A stretch of DNA of 64,000 bases from Protea cynaroides (lineage: Eukaryota; Streptophyta; Magnoliopsida; Proteales; Proteaceae): assembly GCA_028583415.1 (NCBI GenBank), contig CM053265.1:25738830-25802829 (forward strand). The letters run 5' to 3'. Shown one piece after another: positions 55,641-64,000 of the stretch. Both the position numbers and the translations under genes were made by a program. The notes beneath the pieces are model-generated. The model made no database searches. It was not told where the DNA came from and saw nothing but the letters and a program-made list of their open reading frames with translations. Position 1 is the first letter of the stretch. Every line of letters begins with the position of its first letter.

Positions 55641-55780
55641 CTAAATTAACTCTAATTTGGTCATTCCTTATTCTATCTTTTGTAGTTTAACCACTCATCC
55701 ATCTCAAAATCATCATGGCCCAACATTGAGCCCCATTTATCAATGTTGGTCATGTAATTGTCCTATAAATTTTTTTTTCT
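55630..55780 (-). pseudogene. Additional short RTE fragment
   Basis: 'taactctaatttggtcattcc' and 'cactcatccatctca' repeat the segment at 55,212-55,280 of the neighbouring copy in the same orientation, so a third, very short copy is joined at its 5' side. Confidence 0.5.
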
Positions 55781-56475
55781 TCAGATTAAAAGGAGTCCGG
55801 AATTGCTTTTTGAAATCGGATTTGTTTCAATATGGAAAATCCTTGAGCCATCACAAGCACTCTACACCTTCACTAGTCAAAACTTAGATTTCAATTAAAA
55901 GCTAACAATTCCATTTCAAAAAGATAATTCTAATCCCCAAGAGAAATGATACTGTAGATCTCACAAACAAACAAAACCCAAAATCCTGCCGCCATAATGC
56001 AGTGATATATATTCCGGCACTAAAAGAAATACGGCCCTCTTGGTTTGCCCCTAATCCTACCTTATAGTAAAGCCAAAATCATCCCAAATATCAGAAACAA
56101 ATCAAAGAGTACCACTAGCTGGTATCATCGATCCAAACTTCAAAACTATCAATATCAGATATATGTATTCGATTCAGATATATGTCAAACAATTGGAAGA
56201 GAAGAAGATAACCTAAATTTCACACAATCATCATTTATATAATTAACAATTACCTACATACATTTTCCTTCAGCCCAAATCTACCCACAACATCATCCTC
56301 AACATCAGCAACAAGAAGGACCCATTTCACAAAACAAACAGAGACCCAGAACAATGCTTTGATCGAACTAGCTATTACGGAGAATAAAATGAATTTTGAA
56401 CCAAAATAGTAATCACTTGAACACACCCCACAGTAAAATAGAAACCCAAAAAAATATATATGTAAAGAAGAATAC
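55781..56475. other. Stretch without recognised features
   Basis: AT-rich, with no conserved frame and no repeat borders seen. Confidence 0.35.
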
Positions 56476-56526
56476 CATTTGTGAACTAATTGCAGAATAG
56501 GTCGTCTCCAAAAAGAAATCTAATAC
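56476..56526 (-). other. PAM16: Candidate PAM16 exon ending in the start codon
   Basis: On the minus strand an acceptor GATTTTGCAG precedes 56,526 and a donor ATG|GTATTC follows 56,476. The 51-nt exon contains a single ATG, its last three bases, in the context CACAAATG. Joining it to the exon at 36,368 gives M-A-A-K-I-L-A-N, the start expected for plant TIM16. This implies a 20-kb intron filled with transposons. It is inference only and was selected because it satisfies the phase requirement. Confidence 0.3.
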
Positions 56527-57138
56527 CTGCAAAATCACTCATTTGTGTTTAGGGCACAATTCCAATTAATAAGGGTAAAAATAAAAGGAGATACAATGTG
56601 TTTTTCCCATAGTTGTCAAGGTGACAAGGCGACCCAAGGCGTTAAAGACCACCCTAGGCGCTTAGGCATTCCCAGTGTATTTTTTTATTTCTAAAATATT
56701 AATGTTATATATTATAAAGCATACAGCATTAAACTCAGATTTGTTTTATAATTTATAACTATATATTATAAACAGTAAAGAAGAAATGCTCATAGGCTAA
56801 CTAAAGTCAGATTTCCTAGACAAGCTGGTAGGCTAACTAAAATCAAGCCACAGATACAGAAGGTAGAAATGCTACAGCTACACATCCAAGATACTCTAAA
56901 TCATCATATCAAAATGCTCCACCGTTCACAGTTTTAAACTTAATAAAAAATAAATAAAATACCTGAACGCTGATAATGAAATAACAAAATGCTCCACAGT
57001 CCACAGTCCACAGATAAATAATAATGCAAGGAGATAATGAAATTGTGAATTGTGATCGACTGATTGCTGCCCAGAAAATGATACATATAATGAAACTGTT
57101 AGCGTTGCAGTCTTGCAGAGAAGAATTGGGAAAAAAAA

Positions 57139-57565
57139 TGCAGAGCGGTAAACAGAGAAGAAGAAGAAGAAAAGAGTCTCAGTCAATATCGGAAAAAAAA
57201 AAAAAAAACTGTTGCGTAGCACTCTCGTAGAGAAGAATTAGGGGGAAAAAGTTGCAAAGCGGTAAACAGAGAAGAAGAAGAATCTCAGTCAATACCGACA
57301 TTCGGAAAAAAGAAAAACATACCCGACAAGTTGCAGAGCGGTAAACAGAGGAGAAGAAGAAGAAGAACAGAATCAGTCACTCAATACCGACATTCGAAAA
57401 AAAAAATACATTAATCAGTTGCAGAGCGGTAAACAGAGGAGGAAAAGACTCAACATCGACATCATTCGAAAAAAAAAAAAACCTGATTAGTTGCAGAGCG
57501 GTAAACAGAGGAGAAGAAGAAGAAGAGAATCAGTCACTCAATATCGACATTCGAAAAAAAAATAC
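57139..57565. repeat. Five-copy minisatellite (70-110 bp units)
   Basis: Units start near 57,139, 57,252, 57,331, 57,418 and 57,490. Each has 'gcagagcggtaaacagag' (one with 'gcaaagcgg'), a GAA-rich stretch, 'tcagtca.tcaata.cgacattcg' and a poly-A run. The units are diverged in the GAA and poly-A parts. The array ends exactly at the donor-like site at 57,565 of the possible leader exon. Confidence 0.85.
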
Positions 57566-57745
57566 CTGATTCAGAGTCTCAGACTCGACACAGCCTCGCA
57601 GAGAGGAGGAAGAGGAAGACGACCGCCGATGCCGGAAGAGGACCGCTGGAAGTGGATGAAGACCGCCGGAAGAAGGAAGACAACCGCAAGAGAACCGCCG
57701 GAAGAGGAAAAAGGTCAGAGAAGTCAGGAAGCAAAATCTTAAGCC
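57566..57745 (-). other. Candidate 5'-UTR exon (possibly of PAM16)
   Basis: On the minus strand a pyrimidine-rich, CCGGCGG-containing stretch of about 180 nt has no ATG. It begins near a telo-box-like 'attagggctt' and ends CAG|GTATTT at 57,565. These are features of a housekeeping-gene leader. No coding evidence is possible. The link to PAM16 rests on strand, order and the exon at 56,476. Confidence 0.28.
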
Positions 57746-58339
57746 CTAATCGCGATTTCGATTTTCTATTATTTTCCAAACCAGTTTTCAAATACCTTAC
57801 AAAAAAAAGTGATTCCATGTATTTGAATACAATACACAATGTCAATATAAAGGTTAGTTTTAGAATCTAATTAAAAATAAAATAATAAATATAACAATAT
57901 ATTAGTCGATCACCCGGGACTTAGGGCGTCCTAGGCGTCCAAGGCCGTGGCATCCAGAGGCCCTAAGCGATTGCCTTTTCAACACCAATACGATGATCAT
58001 TGCCAAACCACCTAGGGACAGGGGATGTCCTAGGCGCCCAAGGTGGCAACATCGAGAGACCCTAGGTGGTCATCTTTTCAACACCAATAAGGCGATCATC
58101 GCCAATTTAAGATTGTAATGGAGGTATAATTAGTAATTTAGGGTATGGCAATAATTCAGATATGGACATGCCTAATAGACAAAGCTGCTAGCTGTTGAGG
58201 ACAAGGGGTCCTTTTCTTCCTCCATGCGGGAGTGCTTTCGGATTCTATTTTCTTCTTTCTTTGATCTTTGGGTGGGGCTTCACCCTCTCACTTATGAACG
58301 TAGAGGTCTTCCACCCCCATTGTCTTTGGCCTGTCACAT

Positions 58340-59200
58340 GTATATGGTTGAAGACATAAACACAATACATGATGAAGGAGACAAGGAGACTAATGTAGAC
58401 AAAGATTCTAATGAGAATACCTTTATTCTTGAGGAAGATGCAAACGAAGACACAAATCATGAAGATCACTCATTAATTCTCATAGGAAAGGTAATGGTCA
58501 ATAAACCATACCGACGCCAAGCAGTCATGGAAGCATTGCCCTCGGCTTGGAATACTCAGCATAGCGTTGAAGTTTCCATCTTTGATAAGGATATTTTTCT
58601 ATTTCGTTTTAAACATGCCATAGATTATGCCAATGTTATTAGAGACGCTCCTTGGTCAGTAGCAAGAAATCCGATTATCCTTGAACAATGGAAGGAAGGA
58701 CAAGACTGAAGTTTTGATAAAACAGAAGTCTGGGCACAACTCCATAACACTCCACCAGAAAATCAGAAATGCTTAGACGGCTTCTAAGTTGGTCAGGGGA
58801 ATTGGAATCCCTTCTCAGATTATGTTTATAGAAGGTATTTCAATAGGACAAAGAGTGGCTTATCTTCGAGTCAGAATCCTAATTATGGTTTCCACTTTAT
58901 TGAAAACTTATATTAACATACAAAGAAGATGCGGTAAGGAATTTTAGAGCTTCGATTAAGTATGAAAGGCTATCAATGTATTGTTTCTTCTGTGGGTTGA
59001 TCGGACATGATCAACAGAGATGTTCGAAATTTTATGAAGTTGACCAAGAACATTGTATGTCTCATGGTTGCAATCCTTCAAGAAGATGTGATCTTCTCCT
59101 AAAACCATCGAAAGAGGAAGAGTTGAAGAGATCAGGTCAAGAGGAACTTGAAGTTGCGGAGCCCTAATTGCAAATCTCAATATTTGAGGTTTTTAATTTT
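58340..59200 (+). pseudogene. DUF4283/zf-CCHC_4 protein pseudogene
   Basis: An acidic N-terminus (ETNVDKDSNENTFILEEDAN) precedes the DUF4283 domain (LIGKVMVNKPYRRQAVMEAL, DKDIFLFRFKH, DAPWSVARNPIILEQW). The C-terminal zinc knuckle YCFFCGLIGHDQQRCSKFY follows at about 58,978-59,035. These are LINE-associated or domesticated nucleic-acid-binding proteins in plants. TGA at 58,707-58,709 ends the first frame, and several shifts follow. It is unrelated in sequence detail to the DUF4283 copy at 21,310. No ORF2 follows. Confidence 0.65.
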
Positions 59201-59353
59201 TTATTCAAACAAAAGGCTTTGCCTTCCTCCATAAGCATTATAATAGATGATTCTATGTATTTGTGTATAATATATTATTGTGCACAGCCAATCTAAACGT
59301 TAGATTTAAAATCTAATAAAAAATATAAATAATAATTATTGTAATTCCCAGGT

Positions 59354-61038
59354 TGACACTGAGAGGGGGGGTGAATCAGTACCCACTAAAATTCTTCCCA
59401 ACTATGTGAGGCCTGTCCTGATTAGTTAAACACTGCTGCCTTGAGCTGTCTGTCTTGGCTGTGCTACCTTGAGCTGACTAGTTCACATACCTGTTCATTT
59501 ACACATTTCGTGTAACACACCATGCCACACACCTACAGGTATCCATACCAGAGGCTTGGCCTGCCTAGTGTGTACACCCAGACCTGCAACCCACGCACTT
59601 CACATACACAACAAAGATATACACATCCACAAGACACATCATATAACGTGGTTCATCTATCACACACTGTGATGGCTACTCCACGGGACAATACCCTAAC
59701 CAGGGTTTTGTATTATACCCAATACGCTACTTCAATAGTATTCTATTGCTACAACAACTTGGTGCTATATTACCAATGTAATCCAAGCTGCAACTTGGGA
59801 TTCTGGGCAACTACCCTCAATCCGGTTAAGCCCCAACTTAACAGGTTACAATGAAATTGATATGGAATGTGTACAAACCCTTCCCAACATAATACATCTC
59901 ACAATATAAGGTTTGCGTGCGTGATTACCTTCCCAGCGTGATCACGGCAAGTTTGATGCTCACAACGTAGAAGTTCCAAGCTCTCCTGTAGTGATAGATA
60001 TGCTTCAATAGAGTGGAACTTCGGTATTCTTCCAATCCATCTCGCACAACATCATTCACATCAAAACATCACTCATACTCACTCTTCCCTCCAAACTACT
60101 CAAATGATCATGTATGTCAGATAGAGGAAGGTGAAGAGGAATTTTTCCTCCAAGAAAAACCCCAAATCCTCCTTTTTCACCAAAACCCGTAGCACTTTTT
60201 CTTCAAAACCCTGGTTTTTTTGTTCTAACATATTCTGCTCGGAGAGAGAAGCTCGTGGGCTTTTGAATCATCTCAATCAGAGATCGGACGGCCAAGATAT
60301 GGCCATTTAAAGTTCGGCCGATCAGATTATTCCAAATGGAATCTTCTGGACTTGATTCTGTGCGCCGTGACACACTCTAGCGCTGCCGCATCTGACGCAA
60401 TGTAAGACGTTGTCGTCCTTTGATTGGCAGAGAGGGAATCATCTCCTTCAAGCCGCTGGATCAAAGTGAAAAAAGCGGGATTAATTAAGGGCCCTCAAAT
60501 CAGCCTTTTTCTGTTGCCTCATTGCGGCATTTCATCGAGCAGATGGAGTGCATGCTGACTGCTTGCGGCGCGCTGCCTGCTGTGCGCGCGGTAGGTGCCA
60601 TGCGCGCTGCCTGCTGTGCGCGTGGCCCTGCTGTGCGTGCTACTGCTGGCTTGCTTGTGGCATGGCCCTGGCATGCTGGCAAGGCCTGCTGGCCTAGTGC
60701 CGCGGGCTTCTGCCCTGCTGGCTTGGGCTGGCTGCCATGCTGGCCTGGCCACCCAAGGTGGGACCCACCTGGTCCCACCCATTCTCTCTCCTCTTTCTCT
60801 CTCCTCCATTTTCTCTCTCTTCATATTTGGACTTTTTTATCAACTTTCTTCTGTGGTTCTCTCACATCAACTGCTGTTAGAGCACTGTCCCAGTCATCAT
60901 GACTACCAGTGGGCCTTCAGACACTCTCTCTCCTCCATATCACCTTGTCAACTCAGAGTTGCCAACAATGACAACCTTAACTTGGTCAAGGTTCCAACAA
61001 TTATAATAATATATTAAAAATATTTCATGCACCTAACA
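59354..61038 (-). mobile_element. SIRE-like LTR, minus orientation
   Basis: On the minus strand the 3' end carries 'gaaccacgttatatgatgtg' (U5-like), then 'gattcacccccctctcagtg' and CA at 59,354. The start is placed at TGTTAGGTGCATG (61,038). No coding domain is found. AGGTT occurs at 59,350-59,354 and 61,041-61,045, but fits only if the LTR ends are shifted by a base or two, so borders are approximate. A GC-rich tandem-like segment with 'gctgcctgctgtgcgcg' (60,555-60,780) lies inside and creates spurious Ala-rich frames. Confidence 0.5.
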
Positions 61039-61249
61039 TGAGGTTTACCCTTAATTCAACCATCCAATTTTTGGAAATGTGATGCCGAATGCCGATGGTT
61101 CTTGATGGAGGTGCTAACGATGCTCTAGAGTTGCTTTCTTTTAGAGGTATGATTTTGGACTCCAGCGTGCTTCAGAACTGGCAGCTAAATCAGAATCATT
61201 GCTGCTTCACTAGAGTTTCTTGTAAGTTGTAACTTGTGAGGACTCAAGA

Positions 61250-61380
61250 GTTTCGATTCTGGATCTGAATTCTCTCCCATGAACCATGTGTGCAGTTTAT
61301 GTAGAGATATCAGCTTCAGAGACTCATTGGCTCATTGTTTCGTTACAAAAAATTTTGTTGCATGAAATGTGGTGGTGTCT
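61250..61380 (+). pseudogene. Possible zf-RVT fragment
   Basis: The frame HVCSLCRDISFRDSLAHCF resembles the zinc-binding reverse-transcriptase module of L1-type LINEs (C-X2-C then S-x-x-H-C). Only about 40 codons are recognisable, and stops follow. Confidence 0.3.
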
Positions 61381-61814
61381 ATAGGAAGGGAGAGAGTGTT
61401 CGAGTTCCTCCTTGAGATCACCTAGTCTTTGGCTCTTTGCTCGTTTGCCGAGCTCAAGTACTTCTCTATTGGGGTAACAAAATCTTCAAGGAATGGGGAT
61501 ATTTCGGTATCTGATTGTCAAAATTTGGAATAACTCAATCTCTCATCCAACACTACCTCTGGGAAGTTTCGTCTTTTGGCTCCTGCTTAGCTTTGAAGCA
61601 CCTTGACTATCAGAGAATAAATTTTTCGGCAACATTAGCATCCCAATCTTGAACTGGTTTTTAGTATAAGGGTAAAAAAAACTCTTTTTATCTTTTCCGT
61701 TAGGGAACTTAATAGCATATGGCCAATAATGGGGGATGGTTGAATTGTGGGTAAGCGGAAACCTTAAAGGAGGTACATGGAATTTTACATTTAAATAATG
61801 ATTTATATATACAC

Positions 61815-61976
61815 ATGCAACAAGGCAACCGCCCAGGCCTTCAGGGCATCCAAGGAACCTTAGGCGATGCCCAAACGAGCTAGGTGATTGCCTTTCGAAC
61901 CTTCACAAGGCACCTAGTCGCGTAGCCCATATTTTTCTGACCGGATGGCTAGGTGATGCCTTGACAACTATGATAC
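61815..61976. mobile_element. MITE end, CATAGTTGTCAAGG family, fragment
   Basis: GC-rich 'ggcaaccgccc', 'ccttaggcgatgccc' and 'gctaggtgatgccttgac' with the terminal GCCTTGACAACTATG at 61,976 match the ends at 37,976 and 56,607. The opposite terminus is not present nearby. Confidence 0.5.
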
Positions 61977-62324
61977 CTATAATAAATTAAACCTAAGAAC
62001 ATGTAAAACAAACTTATTTCCAATGTAAAAGAGAGGAATACTAATCACAAATGATGGTAAGAGAAAGGCTCAGTTGTAAAGATGTTTTTCATAGTTGTTG
62101 TCTATGTTAGTATAGATCAAACATAACAAGAACTATGGCAGAGTTTATGTGGAATTGAGTTTCAGCAAAGCAGGTGTATAGAGGAAGACAAATAAACAGC
62201 ATGAATAATATAGGAGAAGTAATAACAAAGATATAAAAAAAAGGATATTATTAATAAACCAATAATAATGGGGATAGAAACTTACCCAAACTAAAAGGGG
62301 AGGGGAACTGTGCTATCGTAACAA

Positions 62325-62480
62325 AAAGAAAGGGAGAGGGGCACCGTAAGGAAGGGAGAAGAGGGGGGGGGGGAATGAAACAGAACCAGGGGGTAGTACC
62401 TAGAGAAAGGGAAAAAATCGACAAGAGAAAGAGAGGGGAAAGAGAAAGAGAGATCGTGAGAGGGGGAGAAAGAGGGGTAG
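62325..62480 (+). repeat. GA-rich low-complexity tract
   Basis: Runs of GAGAAAG, GGAGAGGGG and G10 in about 155 bp. Frames across it are compositional artefacts. Confidence 0.8.
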
Positions 62481-62809
62481 AGAAACCGAGAGCTTGTTTT
62501 CTGTTTTTTTTTTTTTCCTTTAATCATTGCATATCGAATTCAATAAGGAAATCTGCCTATATAGGCTTACAACCCAATTTCAGTGGTGCCCACAAGATAA
62601 CTCAATGAAATAAATAAAAAAAAACATAAAATAAACTAACCAAATTGTAGACTGGTCCACTTTCCTATTACAATAAAACTAAATAAATAAAAACAAACTA
62701 TGGTTCCATACAATAACTAATAAAAAACAAAACTAAATAAATAGTCTAAAGGTGATGATAAAACAAATCAAATAGTGATGATAAAATTCTGTAATGTGTT
62801 CATCAATTC

Positions 62810-64000
62810 TCCCTGCCTAGGTGTGAGGACAAAGATGGAAATCTTTAGAAGTCGCCACCTAGATTTAGGTCTAGGACCTTAGAAATGTGAAATCTCACCC
62901 TAAGGTAAAACTTCGATTGACTCATGACCCTTAGATTGGATTTCTGGTCCATCAGAGATTGGGTAAGCGTCAGGTTATGGTTATGGGAAGGGGTTATGCA
63001 CCCAAACCGCCCAATCGAAATCGGTCTCCTATACCTTTCCTATGCTAGACTCTATTTATTAAATTAAACCAAACCAAGTGGTTTGATATCATTGAACCGA
63101 ATCTATATCCATCAGATTGCCTACGTATTACGGAATTATTCTGAAAATCAGGTTCACCATCGTAGTTCAGGTGTGATTAAAGTTTATGACTGTAATTTAT
63201 GCTTGTGCATGATTAAGTTCATTGTTCAAGTTGAAATTTATGCTTGAATGGTTGAGAAACCCTATGGGTTAGGATCTGGATAGTCTATGTGGACTGATAG
63301 ATAGTCCTAGTGGATCTAAGAATAACCTTATTTGGGTCAAAATATGAATAACCCTTTCTGGGTTGGAATGTGGATAATCCTATTTGGGTTGGAATGTGGA
63401 TAACCCTATCTGGGTCAAAATATGGGTAAATATCCTAGTGGATCTATGGATAGTCCAAGTGGACTAAGGTTTGGATAACCCTTTTTGGGTTGAAATATAG
63501 ATAGATATCCTAGTAGATCTATGGATAGTCCGAGTGGACTATGGTGTGGATCCGAATTTGAGTTTCTCCCAAATGGCCTACGTATCCTAGGGTTTGCCCT
63601 AGGAATCAGAATCCACGTAGTTCGGCCTGGATAACCCTATTTGAGTCAAAATGTGGGTAAGTATCCTAGTGGATCTATGGATAGTCTGAGTGGACTAAGG
63701 TTTGGATAACCCTTTTTGGGTTGGAATATGGATAGATATCCTAGTGGATCTACGGATAGTCCGAGTGGACTAAGGTGTGGATAAATATCCTAGTGGATCT
63801 ATGGATAGTCCGAGTGGACTAAGGTGTGGATCCGAATTTGGTTTTCTCCCAAATGGCCTACGTATCCTAGGGTTTGCCCTAGGAATCAGAATCCGCGTAG
63901 TTCGGGCTGGATAACCCTATTTGGGTCAAAATGTGGGTAAGTATCCTAGTGGATCTATGGATAGTCCGAGTGGACTAAGGTTTGGATAACCCTTTTTGGG
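62810..64000. repeat. Tandemly repeated LTR-like block running off the window
   Basis: At 62,845-63,050 the phrases 'agtcgccacctag' and 'gggaaggggttatgcacccaaaccgcc' resemble conserved non-coding blocks of large plant Ty3/gypsy (Tat/Ogre-like) elements, as recalled. From about 63,270 the DNA is tandem. Short units ('ggataaccctatttgggtc', 'atagtccgagtggactaagg', 'tatcctagtggatctatgg') build a larger unit of 280 bp. Its landmark 'ggtgtggatccgaatttg' starts at 63,543 and 63,823. No ORF is present. Confidence 0.7.

Larger units (their letters stand above)
56607..58110. mobile_element. MITE-like region with CATAGTTGTCAAGG end and GC-rich 'cctaggcg' blocks
   Basis: The left side reads CATAGTTGTCAAGGTGAC with 'aggcgacccaaggcg', the same end as the element at 37,976. 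Blocks with 'cctaggcg' and 'gcgatcatcgcc' at 57,905-58,100 appear twice in tandem ('cttttcaacaccaata' near 57,976 and 58,073). These look like the opposite end of the same family, duplicated. Borders on the right are uncertain, and the interior includes the minisatellite and a possible leader exon. Confidence 0.4.

Noticed and set aside
60500..61017. Ala/Cys/Pro-rich ORFs of 92-140 codons on both strands
   Set aside because: They lie in a GC-rich 'ctgcctgctgtgcgcg' repeat inside a SIRE-like LTR. Frames are open in many phases and resemble no protein.
62291..62608. Lys/Arg/Glu- and Ser/Pro/Phe-rich ORFs
   Set aside because: They are produced by the GA-rich low-complexity tract.
1..64000. CRISPR arrays, bacterial operons, or endogenous pararetrovirus genes
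   Set aside because: No regularly spaced short repeats with unique spacers, no Shine-Dalgarno-led gene strings, and no coat or movement-protein domains were seen. All RT genes are accompanied by LTRs or LINE domains.

Overview
The window is nuclear DNA of a flowering plant. The evidence is GT-AG introns with plant-type branch points, Ty3/gypsy chromoviruses and Ty1/copia elements with the initiator-Met tRNA primer site, an Au-type SINE, L1- and RTE-type LINEs, a plant PAM16/TIM16 gene, and a captured piece of a plant ABCB6/ABCB20-type transporter gene. The species cannot be named from the sequence. Most of the 64 kb is transposable-element sequence in several layers, and nearly every element ORF is broken. 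The one host gene I can identify is PAM16 (mitochondrial import motor, minus strand).

Layout. (1) 1-21,309 is a three-deep nest of one chromovirus superfamily. An outer LTR in minus orientation (window start-758 and 19,933-21,309) was split by a plus-strand element ('element 2', 759-19,927), which is flanked by a perfect TATAG duplication. The 5' LTR of element 2 was in turn split by a minus-strand relative ('element 1', 1,495-~10,175), and a deletion then fused the two head to head. Both elements carry gag, pro, RT, RNase H, integrase and chromodomain. Both also carry an extra gene antisense to gag-pol, with its own 5'-UTR intron, in the long leader. (2) 21,310-22,570 is a DUF4283/zinc-knuckle (LINE ORF1-like) fragment next to the outer LTR. 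(3) 23,647-28,411 is a decayed copia element with both LTRs. (4) 28,433-29,640 is a minus-strand LINE 3' end with a tandemly duplicated tail. (5) 32,620-36,368 holds three PAM16 exons, with a SIRE-like solo LTR in an intron. Possible leader exons lie about 20 kb further upstream, at 56,476-57,745.

(6) 39,955-44,615 is bounded by inverted repeats and carries 5'-UTR plus exon 1 of an ABCB6/20-like gene (Pack-MULE-like). Two insertions of one LTR family interrupt the captured exon: a solo LTR, and an unusual integrant whose two LTRs face in opposite directions, so that both outer ends are U5 ends, with a perfect CCTTC duplication. (7) 44,660-53,900 has a SIRE-like LTR, another solo LTR (CACAT duplication), a tRNA-derived fragment, and a gag-only LTR element (TR-GAG, CTGGA duplication) inserted in a 5'-truncated L1-type LINE. 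(8) 54,395-55,780 holds stacked RTE LINE 3' ends. (9) 56,600-58,110 holds MITE-like GC-rich repeats and a five-copy minisatellite. (10) 58,340-59,200 is another DUF4283 pseudogene, and 59,354-61,038 a minus-strand SIRE-like LTR. (11) 62,810-64,000 is a tandemly repeated, LTR-like non-coding block that runs off the window.

How the parts relate. The retrotransposon genes form the usual gag-pol cassettes but are inactivated, mostly by CAG-to-TAG and similar transitions. The gag-only element and the integrase/chromodomain remnant share an LTR family, which suggests a non-autonomous element and its former autonomous partner. PAM16 is the likely functional gene, with the insertions sitting in its introns or, if the distant leader exons are wrong, in its flanks.
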